A stretch of 64,000 nt of DNA, taken from NCBI GenBank assembly GCA_038237225.1, contig JBBRYX010000007.1, positions 62,001-126,000 on the forward strand, written 5' to 3'. The notes below the pieces were generated by a model that was not told where the DNA came from, made no database searches, and saw only the letters and a list, made by a program, of their open reading frames with translations. Source of the stretch: DASVUC01 sp038237225 (GTDB taxonomy: Bacteria; Planctomycetota; Phycisphaerae; Tepidisphaerales; Tepidisphaeraceae). Both the position numbers and the translations under genes were made by a program. Each line of letters opens with the position of its first letter. Position 1 is the first letter of the stretch. This document shows, piece by piece, positions 40,485 through 49,840 of this stretch.

Positions 40485-41209
40485 TGCAACTTTGTGCTTT
40501 CTGGACGATAAGTAATGGTATGGAGACCAGGAAGCTTCGCGATCTTTGGCGGCAGCAGGTTCGGCCCTTCTTGTTTGTGGTGATGATCGGACTGTCGTTC
40601 AAGTCCGCGGTGGCGGATTGGAACACCGTGCCGACCGGCTCGATGAAGCCGACGATTCTGGAAGGGGACCGGATCTTCGTGAACAAGCTGGCTTATGGGT
40701 TGAAGGTTCCGTTCACGACGTTTCATGTTGCGCGTTGGAATCGGCCGGAGCGTGGGGAGATCGTGGTTTTTTTCTCGCCGAAAGATGGTGTGCGGCTGGT
40801 GAAGCGCGTGGTGGGTCTGCCGGGGGATGTGATGGAGCTGAGCAACGATCGCGTGACGATCAACGGCGAAATGGCGCAATATTCGGAACTGAATACCGGG
40901 ATTGCTTCGGCGCTCCCCGCCGCGGAGCGGCCGACACACGTGTTTGCGCTGGAAGGATTGAAGGGAGAGCGGCATCCGATGATGGTGACGCCGGGCGTTC
41001 GGGCGATGCGGAATTTCGGTCCTGTGACGGTGCCCGCGGGGCAATACCTGGTGCTGGGCGACAATCGCGATAACAGCGCCGATTCGCGCTACATCGGTTT
41101 TGTGCCGCAGGACAGCATCGTGGGGCGGTCGTCGCGGGTGGTGATGTCGTTGGACTATGAAGACTATTGGCTTCCGCGCGGGGATCGGTGGTTTCATAAA
41201 TTGCCGTGA
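40484..41209 (+). CDS. lepB: Signal peptidase I
   Basis: Membrane serine protease that removes signal peptides. The catalytic Ser lies in VPTGSMKPTI, the Lys in VKRVVGLPGD, and GDNRDNSADSRYIGFVP is box E. One N-terminal membrane helix (FLFVVMIGLSFKSAVADW). The start given is the ATG that overlaps the preceding stop (TAATG), which gives 241 residues; an ATG at 40520 (METRKLRD) would give 229 and also fits. Confidence 0.92.
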   Translation: MQLCAFWTISNGMETRKLRDLWRQQVRPFLFVVMIGLSFKSAVADWNTVPTGSMKPTILEGDRIFVNKLAYGLKVPFTTFHVARWNRPERGEIVVFFSPKDGVRLVKRVVGLPGDVMELSNDRVTINGEMAQYSELNTGIASALPAAERPTHVFALEGLKGERHPMMVTPGVRAMRNFGPVTVPAGQYLVLGDNRDNSADSRYIGFVPQDSIVGRSSRVVMSLDYEDYWLPRGDRWFHKLP

Positions 41210-41227
41210 GCGCGAACGGCATTTCCT

Positions 41228-41608
41228 CTACGGTTCAACGACGGCGATGCATTCGATTTCAACGAGAACTTTGCCAAGGCATTCGCTGATCGTCGTGCGG
41301 GCGGGGTAGGGGGGCTTGAAGTATTGCCGATAAAGCTCGTTGTAGCGGGGGAAGTCGGCCGAGTTTTTCAGGTAGCCACGCACTTGGCAGACACGCTGGA
41401 GGTCTGTGCCGGCGGCGCGCAGGATTCTCTGGAGGCGATCCATGGTGCGATGGAATTCGTTCTCGAAGGTATCGGAGATGACGTTGCCCTCGTCGTCGGT
41501 GGAAGCTTGGCCGGAGACGAAGAGGAGGTTGCCGACTTTGGTGGCGGGGCTGAAGGGGAGCGGGGTTCGGGAGGTGTCGGGGGAGATGGGGTATTCGATG
41601 GTCTGCAT
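41228..41608 (-). CDS. RidA/YjgF-family enamine/imine deaminase
   Basis: 126 residues, trimeric cytosolic family that hydrolyses reactive 2-aminoacrylate. NLLFVSGQASTDDEGNV, RTMDRLQRILRAAG and YPARTTISECLGKVLVEIEC are the family motifs, with the active Arg in PARTT. AGGAGAACACTC before the ATG fixes the start seven codons into the open frame. Confidence 0.9.
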   Translation of the reverse strand: MQTIEYPISPDTSRTPLPFSPATKVGNLLFVSGQASTDDEGNVISDTFENEFHRTMDRLQRILRAAGTDLQRVCQVRGYLKNSADFPRYNELYRQYFKPPYPARTTISECLGKVLVEIECIAVVEP

Positions 41609-41754
41609 GAGTGTTCTCCTTTGTAGCACGGGACTTCGGCAAGGTCTCTTCGAGCCTCAGGGTCAAAGACAGAGCCGAAGGCAGTGGAGTCGCGTCTTGC
41701 GCGAGTCTTGCGGTTCGGACACGGGGAAGATGCCGGTGCTACGGAAGCGCGTTG

Positions 41755-42555
41755 TTAGATTGGAAGCGTTTTCAGGAAATTGCGGACTCTTGAAACATCC
41801 ACGGCGTTGAGGGGGTTTCCATCGACTTTGAAATAGGTGCCGACGATGAACCCGTCGGCGTGGTGCCAGAGGTTGGCGATGGTCTGGGGAGAGACGCCGG
41901 AGCCGAGGAACACGGGGGTTTTGCCGGCGGCTTGTTTAACGTCGCGGAGCTTCGACGGATCGGTAGGCTTTCCCGTTCCTGCGCCGGACACCACAAGTGC
42001 ATCGGCGAGGCCGCGTTCGATGGTGTCGTCAACTTCATCGGCAATTGGCCGCGGCGCGAGCGGCGCGGAATGTTTCACATCGACATCCGCGAAGATGCGG
42101 ATGTGCTGGGCGCTCAGTTGGATTCGGAGGCGCAGGAGATCATGGGCGATCCCGTGCAGAATTCCCTGGTCCGCGAGGCGGGCGGCGCAGAGGACGTTGA
42201 CGCGAATGTAATCCGCGTGGACGGCGTGGGCGATTGCGAGAGCGGAGAGGCCATCGTTGCGCAGAACATTGATACCGAGGGGAAGGTCGGGGACGGCACG
42301 CTTCACGTCGGATGCCAGGGCGGTCATTTGGGCGATCGTTTCAGCGGGCACGCGAGCGGGGAAGAAGGGCGTGTCGCCGAAGTTTTCCATCATCAGGCCG
42401 TGAACACCGCCGTCGGCGAGTTTCTGCGCGTCTGAGAGAAGAAGCTCGCGGATGTTCGGCATCGATCCGGCGTAAAGAGGAGATCCCGGAAGCGCGGGCA
42501 GGTGCAGCATGCCGATGATCGGCTTAGCGATTGCGGACCAATGCGACAGAACCAT
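41755..42555 (-). CDS. BtpA/SgcQ-family TIM-barrel protein
   Basis: 266 residues. IIGMLHLPALPGSPLYAGSM, KLADGGVHGLMMENFGDTPF, GINVLRNDGLSALAIAHAVH, RIFADVDVKHSAPLAPRPI and SGAGTGKPTD are the BtpA family signatures. BtpA was first described as needed for photosystem I in cyanobacteria; elsewhere it is an uncharacterised TIM-barrel often near sugar genes. GGAG six nt before the ATG picks this start over the Met four codons upstream. 22 nt after the TPR lipoprotein gene. Confidence 0.88.
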   Translation of the reverse strand: MVLSHWSAIAKPIIGMLHLPALPGSPLYAGSMPNIRELLLSDAQKLADGGVHGLMMENFGDTPFFPARVPAETIAQMTALASDVKRAVPDLPLGINVLRNDGLSALAIAHAVHADYIRVNVLCAARLADQGILHGIAHDLLRLRIQLSAQHIRIFADVDVKHSAPLAPRPIADEVDDTIERGLADALVVSGAGTGKPTDPSKLRDVKQAAGKTPVFLGSGVSPQTIANLWHHADGFIVGTYFKVDGNPLNAVDVSRVRNFLKTLPI

Positions 42556-42577
42556 TGCGGACTCCATTCGACGGCAA

Positions 42578-44233
42578 CTACCACAGGTCTTTTCGGCGCA
42601 TCGTCCGTTCGGCATTTTTCCATGCTTGCTGGTATTGCAGATCGATGTATTCGGCTTCGTACTTTTTGCCCTGGGCGCGGAGGCTTTCCATCAGCCCGAA
42701 CAGGGATCGGCCGCTGCGGGGGTTCTTGCCGAGATCATCGCGGAAGACTTTTTCCGCTTCTGCATAGCGGTTTAGTTTCAACAGCGCGCCGCCAAGGGAT
42801 TCGCGGATGGGGATCGGCCAGACAGGCGGTTCATCGTACGCGAGTTGATCTTCTTCCTTGACGGCGCGTTGCAGAATGGCGATGGCGGCTTCGGTGTCCT
42901 TATCCGATTCGAGAATCTTCGCTTCCAGCAGATGCTGCGCGATCGGCAGCACCTGACCCGCGGTGCTCATGCCTCCGAAGGGCGCGGTTGTGGGGATTTT
43001 CTTTTTGACAGCCATGAACTGATCGCGCGATTCGGAGGCTTGGTCGGCCTTCCCGTTGGCGGCGAGCGCCATGCCGCGGGAAAAATGCCAGATTGCCGAT
43101 GACATCAGGCGCTGATCTTCGGGCTGGGGCACGGCGAGCGCATCGTTCCACCGGCCGCAGCGGACGGCGATCATCATCGGCATGATGCTGAAGCCTTCGA
43201 GCATCGGCATGTGAGCGAGGTTCGGGCCGACGTGCTTCGCAAGCTCGATCGCGTTGTAGCGAGCGTCGGCGTAGCGGCCCTGCATCGCGTGGGCGACGGC
43301 GGCGAAGTGCAGGTTGTGGCTGTAGTACATCATGGTGTACAGGCCGGGCTCGGGATTATTCTGCATGTAAACTTTGTCGGCGATGACCGCGGATTCGTTG
43401 GATCCGGCGGAGGCTTCATATTCGCCGACGCGGCTGTAAATGTGGGCGGGCATGTGAACCAGATGCCCGGCGCCTGGCGCGAGCCCGGGGATTCGGCCGG
43501 CGGATTCCAGCGCCCATTCCGGATGAGGAGAAGCTTCAACGGCGTGAATATAAAAGTGATTGGCGCCGATGTGATCGGGATCGCGTTTCAGCACGTCTTC
43601 GAGCACCGAGACAATCTCGAGCGTTCCGGGCGCGGGCTTCCCATCCGGGGACCACAGCTTCCACGGGTGAAGATCCATCAGGGCTTCGGCGAAAAGGGCG
43701 GCGGCGTCGGTGTCGTCTGGGTACTTCTTCATGAGATCGCGCATCGCGCCGGCGTAGTTTTCCGACAGCTTGACGAGATCTGGTTTCGCGTCGTTGGAAT
43801 AGCGCTTCGAGAGGGCGGCGATGTAGTCTTTCTCTTGTTGCGGCGCATTGTTGGAAAGAGCGACGGCTGTTTGCACTTCTTTGAAGGCCGCCTGCTCGGC
43901 GTCTGGGGAGACCGCCATGTTGTAGTTGGGTCCAAGCGCCAGGGCGACGCCCCAGTGGGCCATGACGAAGGTGGGGTCGAGCTCGTAGGCGCGCTTGAAG
44001 GCGCGGATTGCCGCCTCATGGTTGAAGGCGTAACACAGCGTGAGGCCCTGGTCGAAGAAGCGCTGGGCCTGGCGATTACGGGTGGAGGTGGGGTGATAAT
44101 GATTGCCGAGTCCGGCCTCAAGCTGTATCGCCGGCGCGGTCGTGGGGGCGGGCACGACAGCGTGTTTCTTTTGCCACCATTTGTGGGCACATCCCGAAGT
44201 CAGGATCAACAACACAAAGAGAAGATTCTTCAT
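42578..44233 (-). CDS. TPR-repeat lipoprotein
   Basis: 551 residues. A lipoprotein signal (MKNLLFVLLILTSGCAHKWW) gives Cys15 as the lipid site. Residues ~60-540 contain scattered helical repeats of TPR type (RFFDQGLTLCYAFNHEAAIR, AFKRAYELDPTFVMAHWGVA near the N-terminus; LLKLNRYAEAEKVFRDDLGK near the C-terminus). HAVEASPHPEWAL, HMPAHIYSRVGEY and YYSHNLHFAAVA are well-conserved blocks of a widespread uncharacterised TPR family. Function unknown. Confidence 0.78.
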   Translation of the reverse strand: MKNLLFVLLILTSGCAHKWWQKKHAVVPAPTTAPAIQLEAGLGNHYHPTSTRNRQAQRFFDQGLTLCYAFNHEAAIRAFKRAYELDPTFVMAHWGVALALGPNYNMAVSPDAEQAAFKEVQTAVALSNNAPQQEKDYIAALSKRYSNDAKPDLVKLSENYAGAMRDLMKKYPDDTDAAALFAEALMDLHPWKLWSPDGKPAPGTLEIVSVLEDVLKRDPDHIGANHFYIHAVEASPHPEWALESAGRIPGLAPGAGHLVHMPAHIYSRVGEYEASAGSNESAVIADKVYMQNNPEPGLYTMMYYSHNLHFAAVAHAMQGRYADARYNAIELAKHVGPNLAHMPMLEGFSIMPMMIAVRCGRWNDALAVPQPEDQRLMSSAIWHFSRGMALAANGKADQASESRDQFMAVKKKIPTTAPFGGMSTAGQVLPIAQHLLEAKILESDKDTEAAIAILQRAVKEEDQLAYDEPPVWPIPIRESLGGALLKLNRYAEAEKVFRDDLGKNPRSGRSLFGLMESLRAQGKKYEAEYIDLQYQQAWKNAERTMRRKDLW

Positions 44234-44407
44234 CGCGGGCTCCTTCCTGGAATCGAGTAGTCGAGTGCGATCATAACGTGCCGGAGGGTCTGCCGGCAAA
44301 ATTGCAGCCAGGGGAACGGATGATGGGATGGAGAATGATTCGGGGCGACGGCGGCGGTATGATCCACCGTCGTGGCGGTTACGCTCGGATCATTCTCCCT
44401 CGACTGG

Positions 44408-44746
44408 ATGGTGAGCGCTGTGGAAAAGGTGCGTCATCGATTGTTGCGCGCGTCACGGGCGCTTGAATCGGCGGGTATTCCATACGCGGTTGCTGGTGGA
44501 AATGCGGTAGCGGTCTGGGTCTCGCGCGTCGATGAACCGGGACGGACTCAGAAGCCGCCGATCGATTCCGGGTGCTTTCGCTCGAAGCGCTCGTGCGCAT
44601 CAAGTTAACTGCGTTTCGTGACAAGGACCGCGTGCACCTTCGCGATCTCATCGAGATCGGCCTGATTGATTCTGCGTGGACTACGAAGCTTCCGCCGGAA
44701 CTAAGTCAACGGCTGCAATCACTTTTGGATACGCCAGACGGTTGAT
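44408..44746 (+). pseudogene. Decayed nucleotidyltransferase (AbiEii-like)
   Basis: The 5' part reads MVSAVEKVRHRLLRASRALE, SAGIPYAVAGGNAVAVWVSR, VDE. Further on, in a different frame from about 44560, DRFRVLSLEALVRIKLTAFR, DKDRVHLRDLIEIGLIDSAW and LPPELSQRLQSLL resume the family. The segment with the catalytic DVD and following strand is missing, about 80 codons by comparison with expectation, and the frame is broken. A non-functional relic. Confidence 0.72.
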
Positions 44747-44750
44747 CGGC

Positions 44751-45332
44751 TCACACCAGATCACACGCATCGGCGGGCATCCAGTGCCGTTCCTTGCCCC
44801 ACCATTTGACGTTGCATCCGATGGGGTTTGTCACTTCGACCGCGGGTTTCTTGTCGGCGAGAATGGCATCGACGGCATCTCGAAGCTCGTGCGTTTTCTC
44901 CTGGCCGGGATTGCGCGGGTTGTCGTCCATGCGCCCGGTGTAGCGCAGCAGGCGATTCTGGTCGAAGACGTAATAATGCGGCGTTCGCAGCGCGCCGTAT
45001 TCGAGCGCCACCTGCTGTGAATCATCCCGCACATACACGAACGGAAGGCCCTTTTCCGTGGCATGCGTCTTCATGTGCTCGAACGAATCCGTGGGATGGC
45101 CCTGGGTCTCGTTGGAATTGATGGCGATCATCGCCACGCCACGGGGGGCGTAGTCGTTGTGGAACCGGATCATGCGCTCTTCGCTGCCGACGACGTAGGG
45201 GCAGTGATTGCAGGAGAAGACGATGACCAGCACTTTGGCGCCGGCGAAGGAGTCGAGGGTGTAGGTATTGTCATCGACGCCGGGAAGGGAGAATGGCGGG
45301 GCTTTATCACCGAGTTGGAGTGTGAATGGCAT
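44751..45332 (-). CDS. Thioredoxin-fold redoxin (AhpC/TSA-like)
   Basis: 193 residues. LGDKAPPFSLPGVDDNTYTL is the redoxin start; VIVFSCNHCPYVVGSEERMI carries a CxxC-type pair (Cys-Asn-His-Cys); YGALRTPHYYVFDQNRLLRY has the conserved cis-Pro region. The C-terminal SNPIGCNVKWW-like end (TNPIGCNVKWWGKERHW) is typical of a broadly distributed redoxin subfamily. No signal peptide. The start is MPFTLQ; the upstream open frame runs through a palindromic repeat. Confidence 0.87.
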   Translation of the reverse strand: MPFTLQLGDKAPPFSLPGVDDNTYTLDSFAGAKVLVIVFSCNHCPYVVGSEERMIRFHNDYAPRGVAMIAINSNETQGHPTDSFEHMKTHATEKGLPFVYVRDDSQQVALEYGALRTPHYYVFDQNRLLRYTGRMDDNPRNPGQEKTHELRDAVDAILADKKPAVEVTNPIGCNVKWWGKERHWMPADACDLV

Positions 45333-45395
45333 GTTTCGATCATACAAGCAACGAACGCGACAAGCACGACCAACGAGCCTCTGATGACTCCTACT

Positions 45396-45485
45396 TTGCG
45401 TGGCATGGGCGTCTCGCCCATGTTGTTCAGAAGAACATGGGCGAGACGCCCATGCTACTAAAAACTCACACGCTCTCAGCATGAC
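45396..45485. repeat. Palindromic repeat, GGGCGTCTCGCCCATG variant
   Basis: GCATGGGCGTCTCGCCCATG, loop TTGTTCAGAAGAA, CATGGGCGAGACGCCCATGC, then TACTAAAAACTCACACGCTC TCAGCATGACAA. Same outer arm as the CACGGGCATCTTGCCCGTG elements but a changed inner word on both arms. Confidence 0.72.
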
Positions 45486-45526
45486 AACGAGCGCTTGTGA
45501 AAATGTATGAGAATCGAGGGGTCTAT

Positions 45527-46579
45527 TTAGTTCAGCGTGCCTGGCGGTATCACGGGCTTTGTGGTCGCGGGTTCTTCAATATCCGGGCGGGCGACCGACT
45601 TGGGCGTTCGAGCAATCGCAACATCACTGGAGGTCGTGAACGTTACGGTAACCTTTCGATCGTGGGAGCGGGCAAACTCGTGCATCACTTTGCCTTCACC
45701 GGAGACGATCCGGCACTTGGCGACGGTGGGCGTGAACTGAATATCCGTAAAGCCCATGATGGACCTGGAGAAAGGCCCGCGCTGATCGGTGCGCATGGGT
45801 CGTGTGCGTGCGCCGCCGCCGCCGGCGAGAACAAAGCTCATCTCCCAGCCGGGGATCTCGAGATGCTGAACATCGTGATCGTGGCCGCAGAGGTAGAAGT
45901 CGACGCCGTGCTTTTTGAAGAGGGATCCCCACATGCCTTGCAGGGCGCCGTTGTCTCCGTGATCGCCATTGCTGAACAGCGGATGGTGGGCGGCGGCAAT
46001 CAGCCATTTGGTGGAACGGGGTTTTGCGAGTTCGGCCTCCAGCCACTTCTGCTCGGCGGCCCAGGCGTCCGGTGCCATGAGGTCCTTGCAGCTATCGAGC
46101 ATGAGGACCGTGACCCGCGGATTCTTCTCGGGCAGGTCGAGCCGGTAATACCTGGCGGGCATTTTCCAGCGCGACGTGGGGTTTTTCTTGGCATAGTCCA
46201 ACTCAAACTGAGCGGCGGAATTGGAATAATCGTGATTGCCCAGGGCGGCGAAGAAGGGGAAGTTCAGTGCAACGGGGTCGTACATCTTCTCGAACATCTG
46301 ATCCCACAGCGCCTCCGGCGTTTGCTGCATCCCGGGGAGTTTCACGTAGCAGTTATCACCCAGGAGGAGCATCCCCTGGTAAGCGCGGCCGCTGGATTGA
46401 ACATATTCCGCCAGCTTGTCGGCGACCTTTTTCTGGGCCGGGCTGTTGGAACCCCAATCGCCCATGGCAAGGAAGCTGACGGTCTCGTCCGCGGCGCGAG
46501 TCTGGGCGCGGGCGGAGGGGAGGCAGGTTCCGATAACAAGCGCCACCATCATGAACAGGCTGATTTGCTTCGACTTCAT
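45527..46579 (-). CDS. Secreted purple-acid-phosphatase-like metallophosphoesterase
   Basis: 350 residues with a signal peptide (about 1-25, ending SARAQ). FLAMGDWGSNS, LLGDNCY, FAALGNHDY, AHHPLFSNGDHGDN and YLCGHDHDVQHLE are the metal-ligand blocks of mammalian-type tartrate-resistant acid phosphatases. The C-terminal ~60 residues are a beta-rich tail with a Thr/Pro end. Probably a periplasmic phosphomonoesterase. The start is MKSKQISL; upstream frame is non-coding. Confidence 0.88.
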   Translation of the reverse strand: MKSKQISLFMMVALVIGTCLPSARAQTRAADETVSFLAMGDWGSNSPAQKKVADKLAEYVQSSGRAYQGMLLLGDNCYVKLPGMQQTPEALWDQMFEKMYDPVALNFPFFAALGNHDYSNSAAQFELDYAKKNPTSRWKMPARYYRLDLPEKNPRVTVLMLDSCKDLMAPDAWAAEQKWLEAELAKPRSTKWLIAAAHHPLFSNGDHGDNGALQGMWGSLFKKHGVDFYLCGHDHDVQHLEIPGWEMSFVLAGGGGARTRPMRTDQRGPFSRSIMGFTDIQFTPTVAKCRIVSGEGKVMHEFARSHDRKVTVTFTTSSDVAIARTPKSVARPDIEEPATTKPVIPPGTLN

Positions 46580-46724
46580 GGACCTATACTCCAACAGAGC
46601 ACAAATGCCGCGGGTTCGCGGGCGTCGCGGTGGTAGCCTGATCTTCGTCGACCGGCCCGATTCGGATTGAGCCCCTTCTCCAACAGTGTTATCGTCGGCG
46701 TGTCTGAATGTTGAGAGGTATCCC

Positions 46725-48086
46725 ATGAACCGCTGGCTGATTGCGATTTTCACCCTCTTCAGCACCGTTTGGGCGTTGGCGCAGGACCCGGCGCGGGTCG
46801 TCCAGCCGGCAGAGCGCCCGGAGGCCCCAACCATCAACCTCCGGCGGACGGTGACGGTGGATGTGGTCCGCAAAACCAAGGATGCGGTTGTCTACATTTC
46901 CACGACAAAGCTGGTGACCCGGCGGATGTCGCTGTTTCCCGACTACCCCTTTGATCTCGGAGTCAGCCAACCGGTGAAGGTCCCCGCTACCGCCCTTGGT
47001 AGTGGGTTTATCGTGCACCCGGACGGGTATGTGGTGACCAATAACCATGTTGTTGACCGGGGCCGGCAGATCAAGGTAGAGCTTGGTGATGGACGGAAGC
47101 TGGATGCGGATCTGATTAGTGCGGATCCGACGGCGGACTTGGCGTTGCTTAAGATCACCACCGACAAACCGTTGCCATATCTACAATTGGGGGATTCTTC
47201 TGATCTTCTGATTGGAGAGCCGGTTATTGCGGTGGGCAATCCGCTGGGTTTTTCTCATTCGGTCAGCACGGGCATTGTTTCCGCGATCCATCGCGACATT
47301 CAGGTAACGCAAAAGTCGCAGTTGACGGACCTGATCCAGACGGATGCCGCGATCAACCCCGGTAATTCAGGCGGGCCGCTGCTGAACGCTTATGGGCAGG
47401 TGATCGGCATCAACACGGCCATTCGCGGTGATGCTCAAAATATCGGCTTCGCGATCCAGGTGAACAAGCTGCGCGACATGATCCCGGCGCTGTTGAATCC
47501 CGCGCAGGCGGCGCGGCTGGACATCGCGGTCAAGCTTGCGGAGAAGCGAAGCGTTAAGGAGCCCTCGACCGTGATCTCGGACATCGAGCTTGTCGAAGAA
47601 GACGACAAGAGACTGATGGTCGCGGAAATCAATGGGCGGCGGCCACGAGATATCGTCGATGCGTACGCGATGGTTCTGTCGGCGAAGCCGGGTGAGTCGC
47701 TCGCGTTCAAATTTGCGGACGGCGCTACGCGTAAGATCGAGGTTAAGCCCGCGGGAGTGCCCGAAGCCGTGACCGCGATTCGGAAGAGGATCGGACTAAC
47801 GGTTGAAGAGCTCACGCCGATGCTCGCGCAGAAACACAACATCCCGGACGATGATGGGATTCTGGTCACGGAGGTGGCCGAGACCTCCGTCGCACAGGCG
47901 GCGGGATTGCAGCGCGGCGATGTGATCACGCAGGTTCATGTGTATCCCGTTTCCAAGCTGGACAAGTTCGCGATTTTGGTTTCGAAGCTCCCCAAGACCG
48001 GAAAAGTGCAGATCGTGGTGCATCGGGGCGAGCAAGCGGGGATTGTGGAACTGAATATGTCGGTCGCACATCGAGACAGCACGTGA
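46725..48086 (+). CDS. HtrA/DegP-type serine protease
   Basis: 453 residues, signal peptide ~1-19. Trypsin-like domain with the catalytic triad His108 (TNNHVV), Asp138 (ADLALLK) and Ser215 (PGNSGGP). One or two C-terminal PDZ-like domains follow: LMVAEINGRRPRDIVDAYAM and ILVTEVAETSVAQAAGLQRG. Periplasmic protein quality control. GAGAGGTATCCC precedes the ATG. glxK starts 1 nt after the stop. Confidence 0.93.
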   Translation: MNRWLIAIFTLFSTVWALAQDPARVVQPAERPEAPTINLRRTVTVDVVRKTKDAVVYISTTKLVTRRMSLFPDYPFDLGVSQPVKVPATALGSGFIVHPDGYVVTNNHVVDRGRQIKVELGDGRKLDADLISADPTADLALLKITTDKPLPYLQLGDSSDLLIGEPVIAVGNPLGFSHSVSTGIVSAIHRDIQVTQKSQLTDLIQTDAAINPGNSGGPLLNAYGQVIGINTAIRGDAQNIGFAIQVNKLRDMIPALLNPAQAARLDIAVKLAEKRSVKEPSTVISDIELVEEDDKRLMVAEINGRRPRDIVDAYAMVLSAKPGESLAFKFADGATRKIEVKPAGVPEAVTAIRKRIGLTVEELTPMLAQKHNIPDDDGILVTEVAETSVAQAAGLQRGDVITQVHVYPVSKLDKFAILVSKLPKTGKVQIVVHRGEQAGIVELNMSVAHRDST

Positions 48087-48087
48087 G

Positions 48088-49224
48088 ATGCGGATTCTCA
48101 TCGCGCCCGACAAGTTCAAGTCGTCACTGAGCGCGCCGCAAGCGGTCCGTGCGATCGCTGACGGGCTTCTTGCTTATAGCCCCATCTCAATCATTGATGA
48201 ATGTCCGCTGGCTGACGGCGGCGAAGGAACGGTGCAAGCGCTGGTCTGGGCGACCGGGGGAAGGTTAGTGACTGAGCGGGTGACCGGTCCACTGCCGGAC
48301 ATGAAGGTGGACGCGATCTTTGGAATCCTCGGAAGTGAGGGCAATTCAGCCGCGGGAGTGACCGCGGTTATTGAAATGTCGGCCGGATCCGGTCTTCACC
48401 TCCTATCACAGGAAGACCGCAACCCGCTCAACACCACCACCTATGGCACGGGTGAACTTCTCGTACACGCGGCGCGACTGGGCGTGAACAAGATCATCCT
48501 GGGAATTGGCGGCAGCGCCACGATGGACGGCGGAATTGGCTGTTGCGAGGCGGCTGGTTTGCCGGTGATTCTGCAGGATGGAGGGGCTGCGGATTTCCGC
48601 GAGCCGCTGGTGGGGTCGGACTTGCCGAGGGTGGTCCTCATCAAGCGCGCGCGCGGCTCAGCGCTCGATCGGGTGCCGATTGAAGTGGCGTCCGATGTCA
48701 CCAATCTTCTTTACGGCCCGCTTGGCGCGGCGCGGGTGTTCGGGGCACAAAAGGGCGCGACGTCTCAGCAGATCGAGGAATTCGATGCGTGGCTCCACGA
48801 CTTCGCGCAGCGCTGCGGCGCCGACGATGTCGCAGGTAAACCCGGCGCAGGAGCGGCAGGGGGGTTGGGCTTTGCGATGATGGCGTTCTTTCGTGCTGCG
48901 CTTCGCCCGGGATTTGACATCGTCGCCGACGCCGTTCGTTTGCGCGACCGTGTCGGCAAGGCCGACCTGGTGATTACAGGTGAGGGTCGCCTGGATGCCT
49001 CGAGCTTGCATGGGAAAGTTCCCATGTCTGTTTCAGCGCTGTGCAAGGAGATGAACAAGCCGTGCGTGGCTTTGGTGGGTTCTGTGGATGAGACGCTCGA
49101 ATGGGGCTCGCGATTCGCGCAAGTTCATTCCCTGATCGAGATCGCTCCGGACACACCCACGGCGATCGCTCATGCCGCCGAGTTGCTCGGCAAAGTCGCC
49201 TCGCGTGTTCTGGCACGGGCATGA
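48088..49224 (+). CDS. Glycerate kinase (GlxK/GarK family)
   Basis: 378 residues. MRILIAPDKFKSSLSAPQAV, CPLADGGEGTVQAL, GSGLHLL, GGSATMDGGIGCCEAAGLPV, YGPLGAARVFGAQKGAT and TGEGRLDASSLHGKVPMSVS are diagnostic of the bacterial glycerate kinase family, which phosphorylates D-glycerate to 2-phosphoglycerate. It is in the same transcript as the HtrA gene (TGA, G, ATG). The 3' end overlaps the convergent membrane-protein gene by 55 nt. Confidence 0.94.
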   Translation: MRILIAPDKFKSSLSAPQAVRAIADGLLAYSPISIIDECPLADGGEGTVQALVWATGGRLVTERVTGPLPDMKVDAIFGILGSEGNSAAGVTAVIEMSAGSGLHLLSQEDRNPLNTTTYGTGELLVHAARLGVNKIILGIGGSATMDGGIGCCEAAGLPVILQDGGAADFREPLVGSDLPRVVLIKRARGSALDRVPIEVASDVTNLLYGPLGAARVFGAQKGATSQQIEEFDAWLHDFAQRCGADDVAGKPGAGAAGGLGFAMMAFFRAALRPGFDIVADAVRLRDRVGKADLVITGEGRLDASSLHGKVPMSVSALCKEMNKPCVALVGSVDETLEWGSRFAQVHSLIEIAPDTPTAIAHAAELLGKVASRVLARA

Positions 49225-49787
49225 ACTCCCACCCGCCAGGAAAACAGGACGCACACCGCAACGTGAGCGACGAGCATGTTCGCGAAGTTTTCCGATTCGG
49301 CGATGCGATAGATCACATAGCCGATGAATCCGCGGTGGCCCGTCGCCGGCACGAGCATAAACTGATCGAGCAGAGCATAAGGCGATGCGCCCCCGATCCT
49401 GAGCATGGATAACGCGGCTTCCCGGAACGAGCGCGTGGTCTGTCCAGCCATAAACCCCGCCTCTCGCAAATACAGAATCGCGTAAACCAATGTTGCGCTG
49501 GCGAATCCGCTGAGGGCAGCGACGGCGCCTGGTAGCTGAATCTTTCCATACCGGTTCCAGACCCCCTTCAGTCCGACGCCGACAAGAATCCCCTGCCCCA
49601 GCCCGACGATAACCAGCAACGCCACTGGCCGCACAAACAGGAATCCGAACACAACGCCTGCCGGCAGCACTACCGCGAGCAGGGCGCCCACTGACTTCGC
49701 GACCAATCCACGTGATGCTGCGTTCGCTTCCACTCTTTCATTATCGGTCATTTCGCGGCGTAAAATCTGTGACTTTTCCCTTGGCAT
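49170..49787 (-). CDS. Polytopic membrane protein of unknown function
   Basis: 205 residues from MPREKSQI. Four to five hydrophobic segments (AKSVGALLAVVLPAGVVFGF, LLVIVGLGQGILVGVGLKGV, LVYAILYLREAGFM, MLVAHVAVCVLFSW). No family recognised. Start uncertain: ATGs at 49751 and 49829 are in frame. Convergent with and overlapping glxK, so one of the ends could be slightly different in vivo. Confidence 0.6.
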   Translation of the reverse strand: MPREKSQILRREMTDNERVEANAASRGLVAKSVGALLAVVLPAGVVFGFLFVRPVALLVIVGLGQGILVGVGLKGVWNRYGKIQLPGAVAALSGFASATLVYAILYLREAGFMAGQTTRSFREAALSMLRIGGASPYALLDQFMLVPATGHRGFIGYVIYRIAESENFANMLVAHVAVCVLFSWRVGVHARARTREATLPSNSAA

Positions 49788-49840
49788 TGCGATGGCTTCC
49801 GCAGACACGCGCGCCTGGACCTCGTACAATGCGAATGTTC

